Counted from the first letter of the stretch, positions 8,507-17,879 are shown. The stretch is 64,000 nt of DNA from Motilimonas cestriensis (GCF_021295315.1 NZ_JAIMJA010000003.1:62001-126000), one strand, 5' to 3'. Notes: generated by a model from the sequence alone, not told the origin. Numbers and translations are program-made.

Positions 8507-9709
8507 TTGAGCGCAATTGTGATTAAAAAATACTGCCGTTCGCTTTTTCCTAATAACCAAATTGATTCTGTTTCATTGGCTTTATTGTTTAGTTGCTTTG
8601 TCGTCGGGGTGGCTGGCTCATTCACTATTCCGACCATGAGTCTGTTTATGAACGATGAAGTTGGCGTGCGTCCGGCGTTGCTCGGTGGCTTTTTTGCAGC
8701 GCTGGCTATTTCTGGTGTGTTAGTAAGCCAAGGTATTGCATACTGGTCTGATAGTGGTATAGACCGGAAAAAGCTGATCCTCATATGTAACTTAATGGGG
8801 GTGATCGGCTTTTCCATTTTTGCTTTTAGTCGTGACTATTATGTGTTGCTTGCCAGTGCGATGTTATTTATGAGCACCTCTTCGGCCGCACTGCCACAAA
8901 TGTTTGCTTTAGCGCGAGAAATTCTCGATCGCCGCAAACAAAATGCCGAAAAATTTAGCTCAGTATTAAGAGCGCAAATAGCCCTAGCTTGGGTAGCGGG
9001 TCCGCCTTTAGCTTTTTTTATTGCCGATGGTTTTGGTTTTCGTTTCCTATTCTTACTCGCCGCCTTGATGTATGTCTTGTTGACATTGGTGGTGTTAGCT
9101 CGTTTACCTAGCCTTGAGCCTGTGCCCCCTAGTAGCCATACAAGCGATAAAAAAATAAGTTTATGGCGTGATAAAGACTTGCTGTTGTTATCGGCTTCTT
9201 TTGTATTCATGTATGCCGCAAACAACATGTACTTAATTAGTATGCCGCTTTATATCGCTAAAGAGTTACAGTTGGCGCCTGAGTTAGCAGGCATGATGAT
9301 GGGTGGTGCGGCGCTACTTGAAATTCCAGTTATGTTGATGGCGGGAACCTACGCATTACGTTTTGGCAAGCATAAGCTAATTTGTTGCTCGGTGTTGGCG
9401 GGCACGGCTTTTTATATTGGCATTTTGCTAAATGAAAGCTTATGGGGATTTATCGCCTTACAGTGTTTTAATGGCATTTTTGTGGGGGTGACTTCAGCAC
9501 TTGGAATTTCTTATTTTCAAGATCTAAAGCCAGATAAAATCGGCCAAGTAACCACACTTTATGCTAATTCTATTAAAACAGGTGGTGTTTTAAGTGGTGT
9601 GATGGCGGGTTTTATTGCTGATAGTTTTGGGTTCTACTCTGTTTTTATAGCTTGTACCTTGTTAACCTTGCTGGCGTTTTTCACTGTATTAAGGGTTAGG
9701 CATGTTTAA
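8507..9709 (+). CDS. MFS transporter, sugar-efflux (SetA) type
   Basis: A 12-span major facilitator of about 400 aa. The hydrophobic pattern starts at residue ~20 (SLALLFSCFVVGVAGSFTIP) and there is a central cytoplasmic loop around residue 215 (HTSDKKISLWRDKDL). Order and length resemble the E. coli SetA/SetB sugar efflux proteins, for example the DSGIDRKKLI loop after the second span. The start is unclear: the frame opens with TTG at 8507 or GTG at 8519, neither with a good ribosome binding site, and the first ATG (8636) would remove the first helix. Substrate unknown. Confidence 0.8.
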   Translation: MSAIVIKKYCRSLFPNNQIDSVSLALLFSCFVVGVAGSFTIPTMSLFMNDEVGVRPALLGGFFAALAISGVLVSQGIAYWSDSGIDRKKLILICNLMGVIGFSIFAFSRDYYVLLASAMLFMSTSSAALPQMFALAREILDRRKQNAEKFSSVLRAQIALAWVAGPPLAFFIADGFGFRFLFLLAALMYVLLTLVVLARLPSLEPVPPSSHTSDKKISLWRDKDLLLLSASFVFMYAANNMYLISMPLYIAKELQLAPELAGMMMGGAALLEIPVMLMAGTYALRFGKHKLICCSVLAGTAFYIGILLNESLWGFIALQCFNGIFVGVTSALGISYFQDLKPDKIGQVTTLYANSIKTGGVLSGVMAGFIADSFGFYSVFIACTLLTLLAFFTVLRVRHV

Positions 9710-9771
9710 ACACCTTGTGATCGATATGCAGTCTATTGTATGTTGCGCCCTCGCCTGACAGGAAATATGCC

Positions 9772-10728
9772 ATGCCAATTCTAGACAATAAGGATCTCGT
9801 TCACTCTGCCTATTTAGAGTTTACCCGCCAAAGCTGGGCTGAGTTGCGAGATAACGTTCCACTAACTTTGTCTGAGCAAGACTTGGCTAAGCTGAAAGGG
9901 ATTAATGAAGATATTTCACTGCAAGAAGTAGTGGATATTTATTTACCTTTATCGCGATTACTGAATCTTTATGTTGAAGCGAGACAAAAGCGCAGCACGG
10001 TACAGGGGCAATTTCTTGGCGTAACCGATTTCCACGTGCCCTATATTATTGGTATTGCCGGTAGTGTGGCCGTTGGGAAAAGTACCACTGCACGTATTTT
10101 GCAGGCTTTGTTATCGTGTTGGAGTGATCACCCTAAAGTCGCGTTGGTGACCACTGATGGTTTCTTGCACTCAAACCAAGAGTTAGAGCAGCGTGGCCTG
10201 ATGACAAAAAAAGGCTTTCCTGCCAGTTATGATATTCGCAGCTTAGTTAAGTTTGTGTCTGACATTAAATCTGGTCAGCCTAAAGTGACCGCGCCGGTTT
10301 ACTCGCATTTACAGTACGATATTATTCCGGATGAATATCAGGTAGTTGAGCAGCCAGATATTTTAATTTTGGAAGGGCTTAACGTGTTGCAAAGTGGCAT
10401 GGATTATCCTGACCAGCTGCACCGCGTGTTTGTGTCTGATTTTGTGGATTTTTCTTTGTTTGTGCACGCTGAACAAAAGCAGTTAAAAGACTGGTACATA
10501 CAGCGATTTTTGAAATTTAGAAGCGGTGCCTTTACTGATCCTAAGGCATACTTCCATCATTATTCTAACCTTTCTGAATCGGAAGCCACCAAAACAGCGA
10601 GTCGGATTTGGGATGAAATCAACGGCGTTAACTTAGTTGAAAACATTAGTCCTACCCGTGAACGCGCCAATTTGATTTTGACTAAAGGCGAAGGTCATCA
10701 AGTAGAGAAAATCTGGCTGCGTAAATAG
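9772..10728 (+). CDS. coaA: type I pantothenate kinase
   Basis: Catalyses the first committed step of coenzyme A synthesis (pantothenate to 4'-phosphopantothenate). The P-loop [12 protein letters not shown] and the downstream TTDGFL and [14 protein letters not shown] motifs are diagnostic. I choose the ATG at 9772 ([14 protein letters not shown] 9 bp upstream), giving 318 aa against 316 in E. coli. A TTG at 9736 would add 12 atypical residues. Family knowledge: the enzyme is feedback-inhibited by CoA. Transcribed alone. Confidence 0.96.
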   Translation: MPILDNKDLVHSAYLEFTRQSWAELRDNVPLTLSEQDLAKLKGINEDISLQEVVDIYLPLSRLLNLYVEARQKRSTVQGQFLGVTDFHVPYIIGIAGSVAVGKSTTARILQALLSCWSDHPKVALVTTDGFLHSNQELEQRGLMTKKGFPASYDIRSLVKFVSDIKSGQPKVTAPVYSHLQYDIIPDEYQVVEQPDILILEGLNVLQSGMDYPDQLHRVFVSDFVDFSLFVHAEQKQLKDWYIQRFLKFRSGAFTDPKAYFHHYSNLSESEATKTASRIWDEINGVNLVENISPTRERANLILTKGEGHQVEKIWLRK

Positions 10729-10956
10729 CCTGAGCTGAACGTGAGCCAGGCACCATTCTAGTGGAAAAGTGCTTTTATCACTGCACAGTTTTGACTTTTA
10801 ACCCCTCTCCCTACCTTGCTGCTTGGTCGCTTTCTTGGTCTAATATTGCGCTTAATTGTCATTAAAAAGTAAACCTGTTTTAGGTATGCTGCATGTTTAA
10901 TGGTGATATTGTGCCGTATAGCAACGGTTATTGTTTAGACCGCAGGGAAGGTTGCC

Positions 10957-11418
10957 GTGAGTAATTCAGTTCAGTTTTTGGTTGATGCCAATGGTGTGCG
11001 TCAAGCAGTCGTGATTCCGATTGATTTGTACAACGAGCTGATTACCTTAAAGCAAGAAATTAAAACGCTTAAACCCGCACAGCAAGAAAGCTATCACTTC
11101 CAGAGTAAAGAGGCACTGGCCAATGGCTATCCGAAAGGCCCTGTGACTAAGCCGAGTTTTGTCGTGTTACGTGGCTCTACCGCTAACTTTTCAAATGTTG
11201 GCTCGTTACGACCCGCCATTAAAAAATTACGTGATGAGCTGCTCGCTCAGGGCACGGTGGTGCAACAAGGTGAGTTGTTATTGTTTGATAAAGAAGTGGA
11301 GTTTACTAGCCCCAGCATGGCGGCTTGTTTTATTGCCGGTAACGCGCGCAGTGGGTTAGACGCTTGGGTTAATAGCCAAGGTAAAACATTAAAGCAATCA
11401 GGCTACGGCAAAAAGTAA
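10957..11418 (+). CDS. DUF4357 domain protein
   Basis: A 153-aa soluble protein opening with a GTG codon (MSNSVQFLVDANGVRQAVVIP). The first ~35 residues resemble an antitoxin-like segment (VDANGVRQAVVIPIDLYNELI). The C-terminal part (LLLFDKEVEFTSPSMAACFIAGNARSGLDAWVNSQGKTL) fits DUF4357, usually found at the end of GIY-YIG nucleases or restriction-linked proteins. Here the domain stands without a nuclease. Function unknown; no partner toxin is visible next to it. Confidence 0.65.
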   Translation: MSNSVQFLVDANGVRQAVVIPIDLYNELITLKQEIKTLKPAQQESYHFQSKEALANGYPKGPVTKPSFVVLRGSTANFSNVGSLRPAIKKLRDELLAQGTVVQQGELLLFDKEVEFTSPSMAACFIAGNARSGLDAWVNSQGKTLKQSGYGKK

Positions 11419-11435
11419 GTTTTTAAGGTAACCTT

Positions 11436-12017
11436 TTACTGTTTACAGCGTTGGAGTAGCTCTGCGAGTGCGCATTGGTAATGGGCTTTTGCCGTCTCTG
11501 GCGCCAGCCAATCAAACCAGCAAACACCAAGATACAGGCTATTCACTTGATAAACAAAGTAATCCAAATCAAGGTCTGGTTTAAAAAAATTGAGGTTAAT
11601 TGCTTGCTGGGCGCATTGCTTAAGGTGATCGCCCCAAGTTTGCTGTTGTATTTTTAGCTCGTTTTCTATTGCTCCGCCGATATCATCAAAACCCACCACC
11701 GCGCCAATAAAAAAGCAGCCACCGCTGAATCTATGGTTCCATTGGTACCAGTGTTCACAAATACTGATTAAGCGCTCGATAGGGTGCTCTAAGTGTCTTG
11801 TCGGTTTTATCACCCGTTCATTAAACACCAGTTGTGCGTATTGCAGCAGATCGAGTTGCAGTTTTTGTTTCGATTGAAAGTGGGCATAAACACCGCTTTT
11901 TGACATGCCGCGCGCTTTAGCTAGATTGCCTATAGTTAAGCAATTAAGCCCCTGTTGACTCGCGAGATCCAGCGCGGTGCGCAAAATGGCCATTCGAGTA
12001 ACGGTGCCTTTTTTCAT
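11436..12017 (-). CDS. TetR family transcriptional regulator
   Basis: 193 aa. The N-terminal helix-turn-helix (about residues 8-52: ILRTALDLASQQGLNCLTIG, then AKARGMSKSGVYAHFQSKQ) is typical TetR. The C-terminal ligand domain is of the YcdC/TetR_C type (SGGCFFIGAVVGFDDIGGAI). The ATG at 12017 follows a good ribosome binding site, AAAGGAG. Its target is not obvious: no divergent structural gene sits upstream. Confidence 0.88.
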   Translation of the reverse strand: MKKGTVTRMAILRTALDLASQQGLNCLTIGNLAKARGMSKSGVYAHFQSKQKLQLDLLQYAQLVFNERVIKPTRHLEHPIERLISICEHWYQWNHRFSGGCFFIGAVVGFDDIGGAIENELKIQQQTWGDHLKQCAQQAINLNFFKPDLDLDYFVYQVNSLYLGVCWFDWLAPETAKAHYQCALAELLQRCKQ

Positions 12018-12166
12018 CTTTGCTCCTTTGCCGAGCGCGTATTTTGTGGTGGCTTAGTCGTATCGGCTTGAATCACTTGGCGATTATTAAGTAATAGTGC
12101 GTTCGTGCGCTTTTTTCAATAAGGCTTTGCAGTTTACATTTTGATTAACTGCGATGGCAGGGGCGC

Positions 12167-13552
12167 TTAGCGTGTTTGCGAAAGCAGTACTTCAGGGGGG
12201 AAGATGATATCGATTTTTAGGCCCGGCTGATTGTCACTTAAATGGATTTGGCCTTGGTGCAAGCTAACAATGGCTTTTACAATTGATAGCCCCATGCCAA
12301 AACCGCTACTGTTGCGGCTCTTGTCTAAGCGGTATAAGCGTCTAAATACCCGATCAAATTCTTCTTCAGGGATGCCGTTGCCATTATCCGCTATGGTAAT
12401 GCCGTTACTCGCAATAGTTATGTCGACTTGGGTGCCATCGGGGCCATACTTAACGGCGTTGTCGACGAGGTTATAAATCGCCCTAAACAATAAATTAGGA
12501 TCACCAGTGAGCTGGCAAGTGTCGTGGACTGTCAGGGTGATTTTTTGCTCTTTATCTTCAGCAATAGGTTGGATCAAATCTTGTACATCTTGGCATATCG
12601 AGGCTAAATCACAGGTTTTATGTTCGGTGCCAGAGACGCCTTTCTCTAATCGCGACAGCTCTAACATGGCATTAAAGGTATCCATGATGTGATCAAGCTC
12701 TTGCAATAATAAGTTGCGCCACTCTAAGTCTTCGTCTGTTAACGATTGCTGGCTAAGGCTATCTTCCACACGGATCCGAAGGCGCGACAGTGGGGTGCGC
12801 AAATCATGGGCAATGTTATCGGTCACACTGGATACCGAGCCGATTAGCTCATCTATTTCATCTAGCATCTGATTAATTTGCATGGCGATGTGATCAAATT
12901 CATCGGATTCATCGCTGATTGGTAAGCGCGCTTGTAAGCGACCTGCTTTTACTTCTGCGGTTAAGCGGTTAATTTGCCTAACGCGGTGTAACACGCGGGA
13001 GTTAAAGATAAACCCGACCACTAAGGTAAAAATCATCCCTGCGCCGAGGGCGCTTAAGCTGGCGGTGCTAAAGCTTTGGTCTAAAGCATCTTGGCTGTCA
13101 TCTATCAGGCCAACCAGTAAGGTGCCAAAGGGGGTTTTTAACCGAGTTGCCATCACTTTTTTAAGTTCCATTTCACCTAAGTAATTGGTGGCAAGAATGG
13201 GAAAGTGTAAAACCGCAGGGTAGTGGGGAATATTTTGCGGCAAATGGTTAAGGTTGCCAAATACTTGGTTGTTGCGCCTTAAGGCGAGCACCATGTTGTT
13301 GGTTTGTGAGGCGCGCTCTACCACAGATTGAATAAAGCTTTGCGTGGTCATACTGTTAGCATTTGCTAGCGAAATAAATCCTTCAGCGGCTAATGTTAAC
13401 CTTTGATTTTGCTCTCTTTGTTGCCCAGCAATAGAAAAATGGTAAACCATCGCCAAGATACCACCACTGATAAAAAGTACCAGTAGGGTAAAGGCAAGGG
13501 TGAAGCGCCAAATAGAGGTGCGAGTAAAAATGCTAAGGTGCTCGGACAACAT
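12167..13552 (-). CDS. sensor histidine kinase
   Basis: About 461 aa. It has an N-terminal membrane span (about 12-35), a periplasmic sensor of ~125 residues, a second span near 170-190, then HAMP, a HisKA dimerisation domain with the phospho-acceptor in NIAHDLRTPLSRLRI, and an HATPase domain (N-box NAVKYGPDG, DNGNGIP, GFGMGLSIVKA). I prefer the ATG at 13552, which overlaps the response regulator stop by about 20 bp (translational coupling); a GTG 9 bp upstream is possible. The signal is unknown, but the upstream PepSY protein suggests envelope sensing. Confidence 0.93.
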   Translation of the reverse strand: MLSEHLSIFTRTSIWRFTLAFTLLVLFISGGILAMVYHFSIAGQQREQNQRLTLAAEGFISLANANSMTTQSFIQSVVERASQTNNMVLALRRNNQVFGNLNHLPQNIPHYPAVLHFPILATNYLGEMELKKVMATRLKTPFGTLLVGLIDDSQDALDQSFSTASLSALGAGMIFTLVVGFIFNSRVLHRVRQINRLTAEVKAGRLQARLPISDESDEFDHIAMQINQMLDEIDELIGSVSSVTDNIAHDLRTPLSRLRIRVEDSLSQQSLTDEDLEWRNLLLQELDHIMDTFNAMLELSRLEKGVSGTEHKTCDLASICQDVQDLIQPIAEDKEQKITLTVHDTCQLTGDPNLLFRAIYNLVDNAVKYGPDGTQVDITIASNGITIADNGNGIPEEEFDRVFRRLYRLDKSRNSSGFGMGLSIVKAIVSLHQGQIHLSDNQPGLKIDIIFPPEVLLSQTR

Positions 13553-14210
13553 AGCCAGCACCGCGAACCGTATGGATCAGTTGGCTTTCACCTTCCTCTT
13601 CTAGTTTTTTACGTAATTTGGCGACATGCACGTCGATCACGTTGGTTTTCGGGTCAAAGTGATAGTCCCACACCGATTCAAATAACAAGGTGCGTGAGAC
13701 TACTTGCTCTTGATGTTCGAGCAAATAGCGCAGCAGTTGAAACTCTTTTGGCTGCAGTTTTACTTCACGCTGACCACGCATCACTTTATGGCCAACTAAG
13801 TCCATCACCAGATCTTCGATGCTTAATTCTGTAATTTGTTGCGGCTGATGTTGCTTGCGTTGCATCAAGATTTCAGCGCGAACTAATAACTCTTGAAATG
13901 AAAAAGGCTTGGTTAAGTAATCATCACTGCCGGCTTTTAGCCCTTTAATACGCTCATCGACATGGCTTAAGGCACTTAAAAATATCACCGGAGTTTGATT
14001 GCCTGTGGCACGTAATGCCGACAGTAATTTAAGCCCATCCATTTTCGGTAACATGCGATCAAGTACAATTAAATCATAATCTTGTGTGGTGGCAAGAAAC
14101 AAGCCATCGGGACCTTCAATAGCGGTATCAACAGTGTGGCCTTGTTCTTGAAAGCCTTTTTGAATGTATTCTAAGGTGGTGATGTCGTCTTCTACTGTGA
14201 GGATTTTCAT
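13533..14210 (-). CDS. OmpR/PhoB family response regulator
   Basis: 225 aa. Receiver domain with the phospho-acceptor Asp in DLIVLDRMLPKMDG and the Lys in YLTKPFSF. The C-terminal winged helix carries the OmpR-type motif (KEFQLLRYLLEHQEQVVSR, then VHVAKLRKKL, then HTVRGAGYVV). It is encoded first and followed by its overlapping kinase; the PepSY gene lies 24 bp upstream in the same direction. Gene order PepSY-RR-HK resembles systems controlling envelope modification in marine bacteria; that likeness is inference. Confidence 0.95.
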   Translation of the reverse strand: MKILTVEDDITTLEYIQKGFQEQGHTVDTAIEGPDGLFLATTQDYDLIVLDRMLPKMDGLKLLSALRATGNQTPVIFLSALSHVDERIKGLKAGSDDYLTKPFSFQELLVRAEILMQRKQHQPQQITELSIEDLVMDLVGHKVMRGQREVKLQPKEFQLLRYLLEHQEQVVSRTLLFESVWDYHFDPKTNVIDVHVAKLRKKLEEEGESQLIHTVRGAGYVVRAP

Positions 14211-14233
14211 TTAGGTCCTTGGTTTGCTACACG

Positions 14234-14788
14234 CTATTTACGGTAAACAGGGATGAGGTCTTGGGTTGAAATATCGACTAACCAGTTTTGTTTACCCTCT
14301 GGCGTGGCAAGCTCAATCTCAAACAAATTGATGCCCTTTTTGTTTTCTAGCTCGGCATCAACAAGAAAACCGGGATGCTGTGATTGCACGATTTCCAGTG
14401 CTTTTATCATCGAGAAGCCTGTTTCTTGAATTTCTTCAATGGCTGTTATGTTTTGGTTATCATTAAACCAGCCTGTCATGGCGGTTTCTTTACCACTAAT
14501 AAATAGGGTAGTTTGAGCATCATATACCAAGTGGCGCTTTACATTGTTGGCAAGATCGATCACCTCGACTTGATAAACTAAAACGCCTTGTTGATCGTCC
14601 AGCTCAAAGTTGGTGATGACGCCAGTATATTGTTCGGTCACTTTTTCTAGAATCTGTTTTGGCCCTTGTTGGTGGCGTTGTTCTATCAATTGTGCGACCG
14701 CTTCGCTTTCGTGAGATTCAGCAAGCGCGCCCGCGCTGAGCAATAATGCTGGGCCTAATAAACATGCTGCAAGAAGGTTGTGTTTCAT
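14234..14788 (-). CDS. secreted PepSY domain protein
   Basis: 184 aa with a signal peptide (MKHNLLAACLLGPALLLSAG, cleavage near ALA-ES). Two PepSY-like repeats follow: about 45-105 (QILEKVTEQYTGVITNFELD...) and 115-180 (ALEIVQSQHPGFLVDAELE...). PepSY domains are thought to inhibit peptidases or act as ligand sensors in the periplasm. It is the first gene of a probable operon with the response regulator and kinase, and could act as their periplasmic partner. Confidence 0.88.
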   Translation of the reverse strand: MKHNLLAACLLGPALLLSAGALAESHESEAVAQLIEQRHQQGPKQILEKVTEQYTGVITNFELDDQQGVLVYQVEVIDLANNVKRHLVYDAQTTLFISGKETAMTGWFNDNQNITAIEEIQETGFSMIKALEIVQSQHPGFLVDAELENKKGINLFEIELATPEGKQNWLVDISTQDLIPVYRK

Positions 14789-14911
14789 GGTCTTGCTCTC
14801 TTGGTAATGGCTAACTATATGGCATTGTAGCTAAAAATGAGTAAAGCTTGGCTATTCGTTATATTAATGATATTTCATCTAAAGAGATGGGGGCTTTTTC
14901 ACAGAGTTCAA

Positions 14912-14943
14912 TATGCCCAATCAATTTGAAGATGCACGTTTCA
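14912..14943. repeat. dispersed intergenic repeat, copy B
   Basis: TATGCCCAATCAATTTGAAG followed by ATGCACGTTTCA. It differs from copy A (8375) at about three positions. Confidence 0.65.
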
Positions 14944-15094
14944 AGCATCCACGGGTTGGTTGGATATATACTCAAACCAGCAGGGCGAGCACATGAGTGT
15001 TTAATATTTAAATAACGAGTTCAGGCAAGTAACATTTTCTCATACGAAGCGCCTTGAAATCATCCTCAATAGCTGTTGATGGCTTAACTGCCGC

Positions 15095-15119
15095 TTCCAT
15101 GCGGCAGATATTCGTCTAC
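15095..15119. repeat. short repeat shared with 53996-54020
   Basis: CCATGCGGCAGATATTCGTC here against CCATGCGACAGATATTCGCC there. Two such matches in unrelated intergenic regions suggest fragments of one dispersed element. Confidence 0.4.
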
Positions 15120-15286
15120 GAAAACGTCACTATCGCTGAAAAAGTATTCATGCGTCTGCCTTGCCCAAACAAGCATTTTGAACTGACTTAGTTATATAAA
15201 AAAACCAGCTTAATTTGATAGAAAAAGCAGTAATTCCAGTGCTATTTGTTATATTATTACGTTCCAATTTTTAGAGCTAGTCATCC

Positions 15287-17140
15287 ATGTTAGTGATCTT
15301 AAGTATTATTGCCTTATTTATGGGGCCACTTATTTGCCAATCAATACAGCAGCGTAAAGGTTGGTTTTCGCTATTGGATGCGTTTATCTTTGTCACCATT
15401 AGTGGCTTAGTGCTGTTTCATATTCTACCAGAAGCCTTATATCACGGCGGCTTGGTGTCACTTGTGTTTGTTGCCTTGGGGTTATTTGGCCCCGGACTGG
15501 TCGAAAAGTATTTCCATAGTATCGCCAATCAAGCCCATAACTACACCTTATTATTTGGTGTTGGTGGCTTAGTGTTACATGCGGTGACCGATGGTGGTGC
15601 GTTAGTGGTGGATGAATCTCATACCGCTTGGTTATTGGCGTTAGGGGTTATTTTGCACCGTTTGCCTGTTGGTTTGACGGTGTGGTGGTTGCTGCGGCCA
15701 CAATATGGTCGAATATTGCCTTTTGCAGTATTAACGGCGATGTCTTTGGCCACGTTAGCGGGCAGTTTTTTTGGTAGTCAGGTTATTCCGCACTTGAGCA
15801 ATGAATGGCTGGCTTGGTTCCAAGCGCTGGTGACGGGGTCGATTTTACACGTGGTATTTCATCGTCCTTATCAAGACAAAAGTCAAGCCACAGACCAAGT
15901 ATTAGAAAAGCGCATGGCGGGCTTAGGAACCTTGTTTGGCTTGGTTTGCTTAGCGGCGGTGTTATTACCACACTGGCTTGGTTACGTTGCTCATAATCAT
16001 GTGCACATGGATTCTATTTGGGATCGTGCCCAAATGTGGAAGGGGGAAAGCCTCAGTGGCCATGGTCATGAAACCGCATTGGCGTTACAGCGATTTATTA
16101 GCCTTGCGTTGCATAGTTCACCCGCGTTGTTATTAGCTTATGCCATTACCTATTTACTCAATTATTTACGTATGCCAGCCCGCTGGTTAACCCAGCTTAA
16201 TCGTCATCCTGGTTCGACTGACAGTATTAAAGGGGCATTTTTAGGTCTGTCGGTACCTATTTGTGTGCCCGATGCGGCGCGAATGTATCAGAATTTGCAG
16301 GCGCAGGGCTCTAGCCAAACTTTTGCTTTGTCTTTTTTAATTGCCGCGCCAATCTTGAGTTTTGATGCATTATTGCTTTCGTGGCCACTACTGGGCTCTC
16401 AGTGGGTGATGCTGCGGTTAGTATTAGCGGTGCTGTTGATCCTGATTATTGGTGTATTAGTCGGACGCTGGCTGCAAAAGCAGGAAGACATATCTCACTC
16501 TCAAGCTGTTATGGAAGTGAATCAAGCACAGGGCTCTCGTTTGTTAGGGGCGATCAAACATAGCTATGAACACTTAATTGACCATACCGCGCCTTGGATC
16601 ATTGTGGGTTGGATTGTGGCCGCTACATTGGCTCCTACCCCGGGGTGGCAGATGTTCGCCGAACACTTATGGTTGCAAATTTTGCTGGTTATTGTTTTGG
16701 CCTTACCGATGCATTTATGTGCCACTGGGCTAACACCTATTGCTGCTGTTTTATTGTTGATGGGTGTGTCACCGGGAGCGGTGCTTGCGTTGTTATTAGT
16801 AGGCCCGACGATTAATTTGTCGCTGTTTAGCTTCATTGAAAAACTACAAGGCAAGCGCGTGGCGATTACCTTGTTTGGGTCCATTGCGGCTTTTGCTTTT
16901 ATGGCTGGCTGGGTGTTGAATCAATACGCAGAAGTGACCGTGCTGCCTTGGTTAGAGCATGATCACAGTTGGGCGCAGGATTGGTTGGAATATATTAGTT
17001 TGGCGGTAATATGCGTGTTGTTTGCTGTGTCTTTATTTAAGCGCGGCGCAAGAGCCTTTCTAGCGGAGTTATTACCTGCTAGTTTATTGAAAAAACACCA
17101 ACACGAGCATACTCATCACCATGAACATCACCACCATTAA
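15287..17140 (+). CDS. ZIP-like / DUF318-permease fusion with His-rich tail
   Basis: A 617-aa polytopic membrane protein with two parts. Residues 1-~195 read like a ZIP-family metal transporter: LFHILPEALYH, then HAVTDGGALVV and LGVILHRLPVGLTVWWLL, each with a His in a hydrophobic helix. Residues ~260-600 resemble the DUF318 (COG0701, ArsP/YraQ-like) permeases, with two similar halves containing FLGLSVPICVPDAAR and LPMHLCATGLTPIAAVLLLM. The protein ends in about 13 residues that are mostly His and Glu. Export or import of a divalent metal is likely; substrate and direction are unknown. No metal regulator is adjacent. The last 20 bp overlap the next gene. Confidence 0.7.
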   Translation: MLVILSIIALFMGPLICQSIQQRKGWFSLLDAFIFVTISGLVLFHILPEALYHGGLVSLVFVALGLFGPGLVEKYFHSIANQAHNYTLLFGVGGLVLHAVTDGGALVVDESHTAWLLALGVILHRLPVGLTVWWLLRPQYGRILPFAVLTAMSLATLAGSFFGSQVIPHLSNEWLAWFQALVTGSILHVVFHRPYQDKSQATDQVLEKRMAGLGTLFGLVCLAAVLLPHWLGYVAHNHVHMDSIWDRAQMWKGESLSGHGHETALALQRFISLALHSSPALLLAYAITYLLNYLRMPARWLTQLNRHPGSTDSIKGAFLGLSVPICVPDAARMYQNLQAQGSSQTFALSFLIAAPILSFDALLLSWPLLGSQWVMLRLVLAVLLILIIGVLVGRWLQKQEDISHSQAVMEVNQAQGSRLLGAIKHSYEHLIDHTAPWIIVGWIVAATLAPTPGWQMFAEHLWLQILLVIVLALPMHLCATGLTPIAAVLLLMGVSPGAVLALLLVGPTINLSLFSFIEKLQGKRVAITLFGSIAAFAFMAGWVLNQYAEVTVLPWLEHDHSWAQDWLEYISLAVICVLFAVSLFKRGARAFLAELLPASLLKKHQHEHTHHHEHHHH

Positions 17141-17618
17141 GTTTATCGTTGTTGCTATCGCGTTAAGCCTATTTTCCCCTTTGTCCTTGGCCAGCAAGGT
17201 CGATAAGGTGTTGGTGATAAAAAGCGCGCGCACCCTATATTTATTAGATAACGGTCGAATTCTACAAAAGTACGATATCTCCCTTGGTAAGCGCCCTGAA
17301 GGACATAAGAAATGGGAAGGGGATAAACGTACGCCAGAGGGCCGTTACACTCTCGATTATCGCAATCCAGAGAGTAACTTTTTCCGCTCTATCCATATCA
17401 ACTACCCTAATGAGCAAGATTTGGCTTATGCCAATCAGAAGGGTTATGAGCCCGGCGGCGCCATATTTATTCACGGTTTGCCTAATGGTAAGGGTCACCT
17501 TGAGCACAAATATAAAGGCCGCGATTGGACTGATGGCTGCATTGCAGTGCTTAATGATCACATGGAAGAAATATGGCAGTTAGTTCCAGATGGGACTGAA
17601 ATTGAAATTAGGCCTTAA
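17121..17618 (+). CDS. L,D-transpeptidase-fold (YkuD) periplasmic protein
   Basis: 165 aa with a signal peptide (cleavage near LA-SKVDK, residue ~25). The YkuD domain carries the His of FIHGLPNG and the catalytic Cys of TDGCIAVLND, so it is probably active. The compact size and lone domain resemble YafK/ErfK-type murein L,D-transpeptidases, which make or cut 3-3 crosslinks or attach lipoprotein. Its ATG lies inside the His-rich tail codons of the preceding gene, an overlap of 20 bp that implies coupled translation. Confidence 0.88.
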   Translation: MNITTIKFIVVAIALSLFSPLSLASKVDKVLVIKSARTLYLLDNGRILQKYDISLGKRPEGHKKWEGDKRTPEGRYTLDYRNPESNFFRSIHINYPNEQDLAYANQKGYEPGGAIFIHGLPNGKGHLEHKYKGRDWTDGCIAVLNDHMEEIWQLVPDGTEIEIRP

Positions 17619-17624
17619 CGGTTG

Positions 17625-17879
17625 CTAAAACAGTTCTCCTTGCGGTGGCGTTTGTTCGCCGCTTTTATTCTCTGCGGCTAAAGCCCGCTCAGCTCTAATC
17701 TTTCTGATCATTCTTTGGCGGCACAAGCGGATCACATTCCGCTGTTCAGTTGGACTTAATTGCAGCCAACCAAACCTTTCTTCACGGCTGCGCATGCAAC
17801 CCATGCAATAGCCTCGGTTATCTGTCTGACAGATCCCGCGACAAGGGCTTTGTAGCTGAAAAAACTCTAACTGTTCCAT
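17625..17879 (-). CDS. DUF1289 protein
   Basis: About 84 aa. The N-terminal Cys cluster SPCRGICQTDNRGYCMGCMR is the DUF1289 signature and probably binds a metal. The family is widespread in proteobacteria and has no assigned function. I choose the ATG at 17879 (MEQLEFFQLQSPCRG), which matches the family start; a GTG at 17936 would overlap the terminator of the gene upstream. The C terminus is basic, then Pro/Gly-rich. Confidence 0.85.
   Translation of the reverse strand: MEQLEFFQLQSPCRGICQTDNRGYCMGCMRSREERFGWLQLSPTEQRNVIRLCRQRMIRKIRAERALAAENKSGEQTPPQGELF

Larger units (their letters stand above)
14789..15286. other. 498-bp intergenic region with repeats
   Basis: Holds dispersed repeat copy B (14912-14943) and a segment at 15095-15119 shared with 53996-54020. 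It also has promoter space for the divergent PepSY and ZIP-permease genes. I see no ORF or RNA gene. Confidence 0.5.

Noticed and set aside
10957-11418. Toxin-antitoxin module suggested by the antitoxin-like N terminus of the DUF4357 protein
   Set aside because: No companion toxin gene on either side; TetR gene is convergent.
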